DNA of 19,777 nt, from contig JAQIWT010000460.1 of NCBI GenBank assembly GCA_034696485.1, forward strand, positions 1 through 19,777. The letters are read 5' to 3'. Positions 1 to 9,640 of this stretch are shown here, in pieces. A model generated the notes under the pieces. That model searched no databases. It was given only the letters and a program-made list of their open reading frames with translations, and was not told the DNA's origin. A program made the position numbers and the translations under genes. This DNA comes from Isohypsibius dastychi. Its lineage: Eukaryota > Tardigrada > Eutardigrada > Parachela > Isohypsibiidae. The first letter of the stretch is position 1, and every line of letters starts with the position of its first letter.

Positions 1-61
1 TGGAAACGGTGTAACAGAACAATCGAGAAGCATTTACGGACGAACTGGGTTGTTGCAGTAA

Positions 62-790
62 TTCTTGAAAATCTCTGGTGAATATGTGGGGTTTGTCATT
101 GACCGGCAAGGTGGCCACATATCTTCGAACAAAGCAAAAGCTGTCTTGGATATGCCAAGCCCCAAGAACACCGGTCAGCTCTGATCATTTTTGAATTATT
201 AGTCACTATGTGAAGTTTTTGCCTAACCTATCTGGGAAGTGTAACCTTATTCACAAGCTACTGCAGAGAGACACACCATGGAAGTGGGATTCAGACTGTG
301 AGGAGAGATTAGGCGAAATAAAGAAGAGCCTTGGCAGAGCTACGTTATCGGTTCACTTCGATCCTGAATTGCCTTTTATCATGGCAGCTACGCGTCTCCA
401 ACTGGCATCTGTGCAGTGATCAGCCACAGGTATCCGGATGGAAGTGAGAAGCCAATTGCCCACGCCCCGAAAACACTCTCGTCAACATAACAGAATTACG
501 CACAGATTGAAAAGGAAGCTTTGGGATTGGTCTACGGAGTGAAGAAGTTTCACCAGTATCTCGCCGGACGAGAATTCACTTTCCTGACCGACCACTAGCC
601 ACTCGTCTCAGTTTTCCGAAGCGAGCAAGGTATACAATCGGTCACCGCAAAGCAAACCGACTGCAGCGCTGGGCGATCATGCTGATGGCTTACACTTTTA
701 AAATTGAGTACCGAGAGACCACGAATTTCGGTTAAGCAGATGGTTCGAGTAGACTACCACTCACTTCAGCTGAGCTGTTCGACATTCAGG
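62..790 (+). pseudogene. Decayed Ty3/gypsy pol: end of reverse transcriptase and RNase H
   Basis: A broken copy of the C-terminal part of reverse transcriptase followed by RNase H of a Ty3/gypsy-type LTR retrotransposon. Recognisable stretches are GFVIDRQGGHISSNKAKAV (about 88-150), KFLPNLSG followed by WKW (about 210-290), ISHRYPDGSEKPIAHAP (about 418-468), [19 protein letters not shown] (about 492-548) and the FLTDH block near 575-595. These match the thumb/connection region and RNase H in the usual order. The reading is interrupted by stops (for example TAG at 596-598) and frameshifts. A frameshift near 390-400 falls where the first catalytic aspartate of RNase H should be. The YxDD active site would lie left of the window. 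It is not functional; family assignment is firm and lineage is open. Confidence 0.88.
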
Positions 791-792
791 AT

Positions 793-1320
793 TTGGGAAT
801 GAGCCAGGTTGTCTATGCAATACAGTTAGAAAACCTGAAGAAAACACCAGTTCATGCCGAACAAATTAAAACAGCGACCACGAAGGACCCAGTACTAGTT
901 CGTGGGAGGGAATTCGTCCTATCCAGCTTTCGTGCCAAAATGGACGAAGAATTTGTACCGTGTCACCGGCACCGGTTGGAAATGAGCGTTGTTAACGGCT
1001 GCATTATCTGGGTATTCAGAACGGTGATTCCGAAGAAATTCCAATAGCAGTTGTTGAAATATCAACGTCAAACACATGCCGGCGTAGTCAGAATGAAGTC
1101 AGATGTTCGCAGCTGCTTTGAGTGGCCAGATATCGACAAGGTAATTGAAGAGCTCACTAAGAACTGTCCAAACTGCTCAACCATCACGAAAGAAACTCCA
1201 AAGGTACCACTACAACAATGGAACGTGGAACGGAACGTGGAACAGAATGTGATGTCTGACCTGACTAGCTCTTATAAGGTCACCAGAACCGTTGTCAAGG
1301 ACCTAAGAATCTACCTGTAG
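793..1320 (+). pseudogene. Decayed Ty3/gypsy integrase N-terminal (zinc-binding) region
   Basis: This continues the same pol remnant. The first part (793-1047) is the linker between RNase H and integrase. After a TAG at 1048-1050 the frame shows a clear integrase zinc-binding region: THAGVVRMKSDVRSC, then WPDIDKVIEEL, then CPNCS (about 1072-1180), then PLQQW, the usual spacer before the catalytic core. The first histidine of the HHCC site appears replaced by arginine (a CGT codon three residues before the conserved TH). No DDE catalytic core follows; the frame ends at 1318-1320 in unrelated-looking sequence. The copy is dead by several lesions and probably truncated by recombination or deletion. 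Confidence 0.85.
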
Positions 1321-1445
1321 AATAGCATTTTAGTATCAATAAACCAGTGAGTTCTCTCTCTTATTCCGATACGTCTTATCCAGAATTCTCTTCAACTCGA
1401 ACAATCGTATAATAGTTACTCGCAACAGTGGTTACTGCGGCGTAA
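1321..1445 (+). repeat. Possible LTR-derived 3' segment
   Basis: Directly after the broken integrase frame comes an AATAAA (1338-1343), then a CT-rich stretch, then CGCAACAGTGG near 1420-1430. A polyadenylation signal close to the end of an LTR, then a CA end and a TGG-like primer-binding start, is a common LTR pattern. No second LTR copy is visible to compare, so this is only a suggestion that the integrase core was lost by a deletion reaching into the 3' LTR. Confidence 0.25.
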
Positions 1446-1518
1446 TTCGCGGTAGCCCAGTTTTGTGCTTATTGGTGGAAACGAAATTACGGGGCAGGTT
1501 GCAATTCAGAATTTCGTC

Positions 1519-1554
1519 ATTTCAAAGAGGAGCTCACAGGCTCCTCTTTGAAAT
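1519..1554. repeat. Perfect 15-bp hairpin
   Basis: ATTTCAAAGAGGAGC (1519-1533) and its exact reverse complement (1540-1554) flank a six-base TCACAG loop. No gene lies on either side. It could be a folded non-coding element, a foldback scar or chance; an uninterrupted 15-bp stem is unusual for random sequence. Confidence 0.8.
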
Positions 1555-2665
1555 CAAATAGCACGACTGGCTCACCGTCCTAAAATTGCGCCCCACCAGT
1601 TTCATCATGTATTACGCCTGAGTTCCAACTTTTGTAAGAAACTAATCCACTGCCTAACAAAACAAAACTCCATTTCAGGGATCGAAAGAAATTCTGTAAT
1701 TTCAAGGTCAAAGTGTATCGACTGGTAACCAATCAGTGGCCATTCATATTCTGGAGCTGATCTATCCACCGTTATATGAAAATCGGTTGTCTCTCAAAAG
1801 ACACTGTAGTACAAGTATCTCTATGTTCAAGAATACCAGAAGTACCAGGTGTGTGATACAATATTCCAGAATGGTTCCAGTCTGTTAAAACTGACAGAAC
1901 CACAAAGCCTCCGGTTGACGTAAACAACACGAGCCGGTTGCAAAGCAATTTTTGGAAACGTCTACAGTACCATTGAGATTTCAGAATCGCCAACGTGTCG
2001 AGCTCTAAAGATCAAAAAAAATATTTTACAATTTCACTCCACCAGAACTGCGGAAACATAGTGACTGAGTCTATCACACATTTCTTCAATGAAATCCGAG
2101 CTGGTCTCGTCAAATTTGTTTTCATCAGATCACTGGCTTCCCCCTCCCCCAAGGGGGAGGATCAACAGTTAGTTACCCCACATGGACACTGGATTGGGTA
2201 CACTGGTAGGTTCTTTTATTTGTAATATAACGCGAATCTGGGTATTCTCAGTGAGTTCTTATGCTTACTTTTTGAAACCATTTGCCTCTGGCATTAGTCC
2301 TCCCAATATATTCGTGATTAATATCACGATTTTGACCGGTATATTTTTATCAGTGCCTCGATCTGGATCGCGGTCTGCATTTCATTCAGACCGCAGTATC
2401 CAGTTGGGTTGGACCGTGGTCTGCAAATTATTTCCAGACCGATCTGGCCGGACCGTCACTGCCGTTACTTTACAGTAGTTGCGATGATATCTGAGCATCT
2501 GTTAATTCATTTACATTATATATTATACATTTACATTATACATTACAAACATTTCGAACATTTCTGTTACATTTGGAAACGAAAAGAATCCATACCGAAA
2601 GGCTTCAGCGTGATTCCGGTGTCCTCACGATCCCTGGGACAGAGGACCAAACAAGAGAAAAATGA
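1555..2665. other. No gene recognised; several small hairpins
   Basis: Frames here are short and show no motifs. Visible structure: a C-run/G-run hairpin at about 2141-2162, GCGGTCTG / CAGACCGC arms at 2370-2377 and 2387-2394, a second GGTCTG...CAGACC pair immediately after (about 2418-2441), and an AT-rich ATTATAC/ACATTATA stretch near 2510-2550. I see no splice-supported coding exon. Confidence 0.5.
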
Positions 2666-3367
2666 CTGAAGTTTGAGACCAAATTTTGGGAATTTCAGTC
2701 AGGAATATTTCAAAATTTGTGCGAGATCGAGGTTGAGTCAAGAAAATCTTGTCTAGAAGCTGAAAATAAAGCACAAAAACTGACAAAAATCATTACAGAA
2801 CAACTTGTTGGCGTAGTTGAATTACTTCGCAAGAGAGTACTCTCGGGGTAGTTGAGCTCCTTAGCGCAAGAGCACTCTCTGTACAAAACCGCAATGAACG
2901 TTCAAATTAAACAATTGGTATTAAAGCAATCGGTATTTGAAGTACTAAGAGATGTGTCATTGGAATTTATTCGAGTCAGACGAAATAATCTATAGGTGAC
3001 TCTGCACGATAATATTGCCACAACGATCAATGCAGGTTTTTTTCCCGATATTACTGAGGAGGTTTTTGGAGGATCTGCAGCTGGTTTTGCAAAGGCGGAG
3101 AAGCCGAGCCGTTCGTCTGCTCAGCGAAAAGAATTTGAAATTCATAAAACACTTACCAGTGTAATCCAGGTGATGTGTGTATCAAGTGATCATGATATCG
3201 TCCGTGAATTATGCCTTCAGAAGCAACGCTTCGCTAAAGTGGTTGTTGAGCGTAACCAGATAGCACCGAATGGCAGCAACGATTCCCGATCATAGGTTCC
3301 TTCATATCGCCATTCGCAAAAGTGCCTCTCGAAAATCTGCGATTTTTTCAAACTAGTTTCAATGTAC
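2666..3367 (+). pseudogene. Unrecognised 234-codon frame interrupted only by three TAG codons
   Basis: A single reading frame stays open from 2666 (after TGA at 2663-2665) to TAA at 3368-3370, except for TAG at 2849-2851, 2993-2995 and 3293-3295. The first part is rich in Glu, Lys and Leu and helical in character (LEAENKAQKLTKIITEQL, then VVELLRKR). The middle carries NAGFFPDITEEVFGG and a basic serine-rich segment. A pyrimidine-rich acceptor (TTTCAG, ending 2698) lies at its start, so an exon could begin at 2699. There is no initiator ATG at the left edge and no family I recognise. Options are an inactivated gene or transposon ORF, a multi-exon gene whose introns include the TAGs, or a chance open frame. 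The frame is visible; any function is unknown. Confidence 0.4.
2813..2880. repeat. Two-copy tandem repeat, about 35 bp
   Basis: GTAGTTGAATTACTTCGCAA (starting 2813) recurs in altered form as GTAGTTGAGCTCCTTAGCGC (starting 2848), and both are followed by an AAGAG.ACTCTC block. In their respective frames both copies read VVELL..R.LS, shifted by one base relative to each other, so this looks like a local duplication in a once-coding segment. Confidence 0.6.
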
Positions 3368-3370
3368 TAA

Positions 3371-4139
3371 CATTGAATCTGCCAGTACTTCCAAACGGCC
3401 GACACCCCGCTCTCTTGAATCGTAATGAACCAAGTTGCCAGGCATTGTTTATCCGATAAAAATCAACGTTGCACGAGCGGGTCACCGGGCCCGTGAAGTG
3501 GTTCATTTGAGTATATATCAACAAAACAAGCTTGACCAGAACCTTTCTTGAGGAGCTTGTTGCAGTTGCACTGCGCTATCGGCGTGACGTCACGAAAGTT
3601 TCTGGCTTGACCAACAACAGTAACAAGACCGGCAGAAAGTGCGACCGGCGCACCGATTCCGATATGCCCGAAACGCTAGGGTTGGCTGGCAGATAGTCCT
3701 CGACCTCCTCTTCATTTCTATTGTTTCAGGAAACTTCCTGGATTCCGATTTTAAGGCGGTTTGGACTCTCGGGTTGGCTCGGGAAAAGATGTATGCCTTG
3801 GTCTGACCTCTTCTCAGAATGATTTGTTTAGGCGAATATGCGGGTAAAAATCGCGATTCGCATTAAGGACCGACAAATTGTGATAATTTATTCGCAAACC
3901 TTCCATCATACCCAGGACACCCCATGAGGGTAATAACTGTTGGTCCTCCTTCTTGAGGAAAAACGTGCACCTCCACCCATCCACCAACATCCCATGCGCC
4001 GACACCCAATGCCCACACTGATATGGGCGTGGACACTTTATTGTTTTATTGCGACGAACATAATCAAGGCCTAGCAGTGCGTTTATTGCCCCCCCCCCCT
4101 GGGGGGATGGCAAAAAACGGAGTCGCAATTTCTTGAACT
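3371..4139. other. No gene recognised
   Basis: A 129-codon minus-strand frame (3814-4203) runs into the terminal repeat of the adjacent MITE, crosses a C11-T-G6 tract (4089-4106) and has no motifs; I treat it as chance. Nothing else on either strand looks coding. Confidence 0.5.
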
Positions 4140-4141
4140 TA

Positions 4142-4306
4142 CTGTACTGTCTCGATGCTAACGGACACTTTTTGGACCGTGGTGGTAATTTACCACCGGC
4201 CATTTTACCTTACCGAGCGTGGTTATCACCATACAGTAGCTTGTAGCCCCATTGGTGAATTACCACCACGGTCTAAAAAGTGTCCGTTGGGATCGAGACA
4301 GTACAG
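4142..4306. mobile_element. Tc1/mariner-type MITE with ~52-bp terminal inverted repeats
   Basis: The left end CTGTACTGTCTCGATGCTAA is mirrored by the reverse complement of the right end, CTGTACTGTCTCGATCCCAA. Homology continues inward through a shared AACGGACACTTTTT block and a shared GACCGTGGTGGTAATT block, so the inverted repeats are about 52 bp with only a few differences. The element is flanked by TA on both sides (4140-4141 and 4307-4308), the target duplication of Tc1/mariner transposons. At 165 bp it is non-coding and would need a transposase supplied in trans. High arm similarity suggests a fairly recent insertion. Confidence 0.88.
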
Positions 4307-4308
4307 TA

Positions 4309-4828
4309 ACACATCGAGTGCAAATTGTTATTAGAACTTCACAGGTCGTTAATCTTCAGGAAATTAAGAACTGATGTCCAACCATTCAGCTTCAACACGT
4401 CACATGCAATATTTCTGATACAGTCGTGATATCTCACAGGTTATATGATCAGCGCACGGAAGCACTCGTTTCGACTGTGGTCGTGTGAGCCTACAAATGC
4501 GTCAACCGAACTGTTCGTGGTTGCCAAGGACGTCATGCAACATGCCATGCCAAGCCACCGCACTGCTCTTTTTTGTACATTAAACTTTGGTCTGCCACAC
4601 TACACTTGTGCGTCAATTCTCGGCGGGTGAGATTTCTATTTTGCCGTGCGTACAAGCAGGACCCTGGTCACTGGCATCAGCAGTGACAGCCCCCTTGCTA
4701 TTTGATAGTGATACTGGATTATCTGGATTATTTGGATCATATGGTATATGATATTCCTCAGTTGAACAAATCGCTGACTCGTTGTGCCCCAAGAATGAGG
4801 GTTTTAGGGAGCACACTTTTTTGCTGGG
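4309..4828. other. No gene recognised
   Basis: Only short overlapping frames on both strands and no domain motifs. A small TGGATTATCTGGATTATTTGGATCAT run near 4715-4740 is locally repetitive. Confidence 0.5.
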
Positions 4829-5270
4829 AAATCGCTGAATCGCTGAATCGCTTGTGTGTTACGAGCGGAGTATGATTTTTGAGAGAAGAATCGCTGAATC
4901 GCTGAATCGCTCGTGTGTTACGAGCGGAGTCTGATTTTTGAGAAGAAAATCGTTGAATCGCTGAATCGCATGTGTGTTACGAGCGGAGTACGATTTTTGA
5001 GAAGAAAATCGCTGAATCGCTGAATCGCATGTGTGTCCCGAGCAGTCTGATTTTTGAGAGAAGAATCGCTGAATCGCTGAATCGCTTGTGTGTTACGAGC
5101 GGAGCGGAGTATGATTTTTGAAAAAAAAATCGCTGAATCGCTGAATCGCTTGTTTGTTACAAGCGGAGTATGATTTTTGAAAATGAAATCGCTGAATCGC
5201 TGAATCGCTTGTGTGTTACAAGCGGAGTATGATTTTTGAGAAAAAAATCACTGAATCGCTGAATCGCTTG
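4829..5270. repeat. Minisatellite, ~58-bp unit, about 7.5 copies
   Basis: Each unit starts with two or three AATCGCTG octamers, followed by a TGTGTGTTACGAGCGGAGT core, a GATTTTTGA block and an A/G-rich spacer. Seven near-complete units and one partial unit are visible; lengths vary from about 57 to 64 because of small indels, including a duplicated GAGCG in the fifth unit. The repeat is therefore nested: an 8-bp octamer repeat inside a ~58-bp unit. Units differ by few substitutions, so expansion looks recent. The array lies about 0.9 kb beyond the 3' end of the DUF3987-like gene. Confidence 0.95.
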
Positions 5271-6168
5271 ATTTTTTAGAGACCACCCGTCAGCATAAAT
5301 TTTTCATTCGTAAACGTACATCCACGATTGGCAAACGTATCATTTGGTCTTTTGTATCTCAAGCTATTTATAATACATTTGTTCTTGGGAATCAGACTGC
5401 TAGGTTCTGAGCTAGATGACCAGCCAGGAAAACGATTGTGGTAGAATGAGAATTCTTGCAAGAATGGTCATAAACTACATACCAGTATGGACAACAATTT
5501 TAGCAATGAGAATAGGGTGTTTCGGAATTCCATTGCTGATCTGATCAGACTAAGACGGAACTCTTAATTTGATCCGATTTGGCGAAGAAAGTCGAAATAC
5601 AATCAACCGCTCACGCCAATCAGCATTCTTGTTTTCAAGAAACACTAGGTAAACAAGTTTCAAGAGGTTGTGTCCTCATTCGAATCGAACTATTCTAGTT
5701 CATGCGTTTAGAAAATGTTAGCACGTGAGCTTAACACGGAAACTTTTCACCTAAATTTTGAAAACAATGACACGTAATATTTCAAAAACTATCCACAACC
5801 ACAACATTCAGGCGAGTAAAACCTCGATCTGAATGATTTTATCCCACTTAGAGTGAATCCAAAGAGGTTATTCTGCTAGTCTCATAATCACGGATCCAGT
5901 GATACTTTTGCGATAACTTTTAAACGAGAGTTCAATTTTCCCTTCAGCACACGGACATGGCTACTGCTATTTGAAAGAAAAAAACCGTCCCCGTGCAATG
6001 GTGATGCTTCGTGGGATCATGAGCAGGTTTAGCAGTTCCATTGGGTGTGCAGTGGTAATGATCAACTCAGACCAGTTCGGATGAGGCACGTGTTTTATGC
6101 ATTTTCTGTACTGATATGACAATTTCGAGGAACACCGGTCACGGATTGACACGAGGTTGTGGTGTAAA
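5271..6168. other. No gene recognised; 3' flank of the ATPase gene
   Basis: On the minus strand this is downstream of the DUF3987-like gene and should hold its 3' UTR. No canonical AATAAA is close to the stop; a variant CATAAA sits about 75 bases downstream (near 6093-6098). No convincing ORF on either strand. Confidence 0.45.
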
Positions 6169-8033
6169 TCAATCAGCTTCATTGTTCACATCAATTTCAA
6201 TTTCTGGTACACAAAAATCCGACGTGTCGATGATTTCCATACCGTCTTCGAACGAATCATATTCAATGTCCGAAAATAATGCATCGTGTTGTTCAACGTC
6301 GTCAACATTCCAGCTTTCGTTTGCCGCATCAAGTTCTGATGCACTAGGTGAAAGCGCGCGGGGCGTAGAACCTCGATTATTAACGGATGTCGTATCATTG
6401 TCAGAAGAATGAGCCAAACCAAACTCCGGCATGTTCTGATCAAACCGATCCAATATGTCTCTGTAAGTTTTGCGAACGGTGGGCGTCATTTTTAATGGCG
6501 TATAATATCTTTCGCTGTATTGCTCGATAGTAATTCCCATCGCCTCCAATTTAGCTGCGACGTGGGAAACCGGTGGGTGTTTATAAAAAACTTTGAAAAT
6601 GTAATTTCTTTTCGCGGTTGTATGGGGCACTTCGACTGTTTTTCCCAGCCCGATTTCCTCGAGTTTCTTGCACACATGGTTGAAAACACACTCATCGCTG
6701 AACGGTAAGGAATTTGATCTGGAACAAGCTTCTGAAGCCAGTCTTGCAGTCGTGTATTTGCCAGACATGAGCAGAAAACATGCCTCCATATCTTCATCCA
6801 CGTAATCCTCGTTGAAGATGCGCCAAACGTTTTCGCTCAGTTTTACGAAATTGATCGCCCGTTCCACAGTTTTTGCCGAAATTTCTCTCGGAATGATGAT
6901 TCTACCATTCGAGCGAAATGAAAGGAGTGCGCATGTGAACACGTGCATGATTGATGCTATTTTCAGTGACATCTCCTCGAGCTTCCCAGTACCTCTTACG
7001 CGGCCACCATTCTTCTCTAGTTTCTTCTGGACGGTTTTGTTTTTTTGTCGCTCTAACATAAGATTGTGAGAGAACTCGAAGTATTTCACCCGACCCTCTA
7101 CCGACAGCACCAGACAAAAGATCTCTTCCAAAGATTTCAACTCGCTGTAGAGGGCCGCGAATATGGCAATCAAATCGTACTCTGACTCGAATCCGTTCTG
7201 CTCAATTTCTTGCAGATATTCGTCCAACTCGCCAGCCGAAATTATACAGTCCGGAACGGCGAGTGCTAAGAACCGATTTTTCAAACCATCACCACCATCC
7301 CAAACGCGGCATAAATTTGCGCATGATTTTGGATGAACTGTTCCGTGAAGAATAACGCAAGAAGTGTCAAGACTCAAATTTTTCTCCTTCTTAACATAGC
7401 GTAATTCTAGCCGTTTTCCGGACCATCCCTGATTAAGGAATTCTATGGCTTGGTTCCCGTCTGCCGCTGTGAGTGATTGCAAAAATCGAAATATCTCGTC
7501 GATAACAATGCCACAGTATCCGTTGGTTTCACCGAGAAAATCTCTGAATGCTAGGACATTGACAAGTTGAGAGTGATGGATTACCAAGAATAGAGATACA
7601 AACCTGGAAAATTTGCCGGGTGATTGAAAATTTTTTTTCCATGGAGTTTCTCAATGCGACTCAGAATTCGAATACAATATGAATCGATACATGGGCTCTT
7701 CGCAGCTCCATTATTTCCCACTAACAGGCAATACATAGCAGGTGGAATAATTCTGGTATCATTCAGACGAACTTTCAAACCCACATGACCAGCCATAAGT
7801 GTTGCAACGGTACTCAGCAATGAACCTAGAACTGGTCCTTCGGTGGCTCGAATAGATTTTGCCCAGTGTTTAATAGGTGCGACTAAATTCGGATCCACAA
7901 ATTCTTCGATAAAGAATGGGTTTTCTCGAAGTGCTTTGTCGAGCATTGCGGATGCAACTGATTCAGTGACATTTGCATTCTGAAACTGGGTTGGAACGAA
8001 TTGGCTCCTGGTTTTTGAATGAATCGAGGACAT
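6169..8033 (-). CDS. DUF3987-like P-loop ATPase (primase-associated helicase type), two exons
   Basis: Proposed exons 8033-7604 and 7550-6169 encode 603 residues. The 53-nt intron (donor GTTTGT, acceptor CCTAG) joins the frames exactly and brings a P-loop next to its acidic partner. Visible motifs are Walker A GNNGAAKSP (residues 106-114), hydrophobic Walker B IVIDE (158-162), HGTVHP (about 212-217), and DGLKNRFL with a candidate arginine finger at 236, then GRVRGTGKLEEMSLKIA in the helical lid. This order fits DUF3987-family ATPases, helicase-like proteins found beside primases in phages, plasmids and mobile elements. The Walker A glycine before lysine is alanine. Residues about 540-603 form an acidic Ser/Asp tail. 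The ATG at 8033 is chosen because TAA lies upstream in frame; a possible splice acceptor at 8073-8070 would leave a 36-nt leader. Helicase activity is inferred. Confidence 0.75.
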
Positions 8034-8069
8034 TTCAGCAAGCACTCGTTAAACCGCGGGAGTGAATAT

Positions 8070-8160
8070 CTAGTGAGACAGATTTTGAGCGAAACTTGTC
8101 GGTTGAAACCTCGAATCCACGTGTAAATAATTTCATCTGATACGTCAGAATAGAACCTCA
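8070..8160 (-). other. 5' leader/splice acceptor region of the ATPase gene
   Basis: On the minus strand, TGTCTCACTAG ends at 8070, 36 bases before the ATG. It could be the acceptor of a 5' UTR intron or of spliced-leader trans-splicing. A short upstream frame beginning with ATG at 8161 does not join the main frame through this acceptor. Confidence 0.35.
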
Positions 8161-8224
8161 TCAGATTCGAATGCCGTGGTTGTCAGGCATCAATGAAAAA
8201 CATCTAAATGGTCCTGTTACATTT

Positions 8225-8430
8225 CAGTTGTAAACTTCTCTCTGCATTAGCTGTGGTACATGCAGCTGTACATGCAAAAGTGATGGCGGGCTTGAGTGAA
8301 ATATAACGCTGTAGGTATTCATGTCACAACCTATCTCTGTGTTACAAGAATACTTCCTTCGGATTAATCCGATGTAGAATCGGATAGTTTTTACGGGAAT
8401 TCAGAATCTGCGATTATCTGTTTTCTTCAC
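8225..8430. repeat. Dispersed repeat, copy 1
   Basis: Homologous and co-oriented with 11310-11500. Shared blocks include AGCTGTGGTACATGCA, AAATATAACGCTGTAG, CATGTCACAAC and TGTGTTACA.GAATACTT, then GTTTTTACGG. Copy 1 has an extra ~20-base stretch with a GGATTAATCC palindrome near 8359. It lies just upstream of the ATPase gene. A fragmentary third copy (AGCTGTGGGTACATGCAGTA) is at about 8990-9010. Confidence 0.85.
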
Positions 8431-9507
8431 ATCAACAATTTCATTTTAAATTTCATTACCCGATTCAAATCATACATTTCGTTTTGAATTTTGCGTTTTG
8501 CACCGTATTTCACGAGACTTTCTGTGAACTGAAATTCGATCGCTCAAAATCAAAATCTATATGGAAAGATATTTGGAATGGACAACGATAATTACAAGCC
8601 GTTGCACATGCAACAGATGTTTGTACTTTGTATTACCGTAGGGGTTGCTCCAATCACGTGATCCAAAATGGTACAAAGACAATAATTATACGGTATTTTC
8701 GCCTGTAATGCGAGCAACCATACCATTCCAGTTTCACAAGCCTGGCATTTCAACGAAAGATGAAAAATTCTTACTCCTTATGGAAGTATTATTGGAGAGA
8801 AGCGACTAGCTGTTGATTTTAACAAAAAACAAAGCACAGACTTCTTTGATCTGCCTGCAGTACGGATGCTACGAAGTCAGTCTGAAGTCTTTGCTCATCT
8901 TGCACTTCTGGCAAAATGGTTCATAATATTGCCATGTGGAATTGCGTAAATTGACGCAAGGGTGGAAGAAATATTCGTAAATCTGAGACAGCTGTGGGTA
9001 CATGCAGTAGCATTTGCAGAATACAAGTGAAATTTTTCTATCCGTATGATGTGGTTCATGCCTTTGCACATGCAAAGACCCATGCTGACCATTCGCACCA
9101 ACTCGTTAACCAACAAGGGTTCGATTTAGAAACCTCAAGGTATTGAATTCCTGAAGAGCCACATTTTGGGCAGTCCAAATTCGCGCGATGATTGAATTTG
9201 TATATTGCTGCGGATGTATATTTCTAGTTTCTGGTCGCCAGAACATGTGACATTTTCATGTATATTTACAAGAAATAAATTGCACAGTGTTGCAGCTACA
9301 GAATGGACTCACGCAAAACCTTTCTCAAAAAGGCAACTGGGAGTCGTATAAACACAAATTTGTTCACTGTTTTTCTGAAAGAAATCTAACATAATCAAAA
9401 TAATCTTGCAAAGAAAGTAGCTTGTAAGTGCGATTAGCTCGAAGTTCTCCAGAAAGCAACTCTCACTTGCATGATGCACAAATTCCATTGTTGAGTGACG
9501 AAAGTGG

Positions 9508-9640
9508 TCCACATAATAGGTGGACCAAATATCACTGTGCTTACATCACTGGTCGACATACATAGGTGGTCCACTTATTCAGGTTCCCCTATGTAAAATA
9601 TTAAGCGAAAATTCGGCTCCCATTTTGGTGGTCCACATAC
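9508..9640. repeat. Cluster of GGTGGTCCAC-like motifs
   Basis: GTGGTCCACAT (9506 on), TAGGTGGACCAAAT (9519 on), TAGGTGGTCCACTT (about 9565) and GGTGGTCCACATAC (about 9628) recur within 130 bases. The core GTGGTCCAC is close to palindromic. They may be remnants of a repeat or clustered binding sites; no function is assigned. Confidence 0.5.

Noticed and set aside
3814-4203. 129-codon minus-strand open frame
   Set aside because: It runs from a MITE terminal repeat through a C11/G6 tract and has no motif; composition looks like chance.
4829-5270. CRISPR-like array
   Set aside because: Units are contiguous and similar along their whole length with no unique spacers, so it is a minisatellite.
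6116-7117. Several plus- and minus-strand frames inside the ATPase gene
   Set aside because: Alternative-frame shadows of the long DUF3987-like exon, without motifs.
9110-9135. GGTTCGA-containing sequence as a tRNA B box
   Set aside because: No A box at the right distance and no acceptor or anticodon stem can be drawn.
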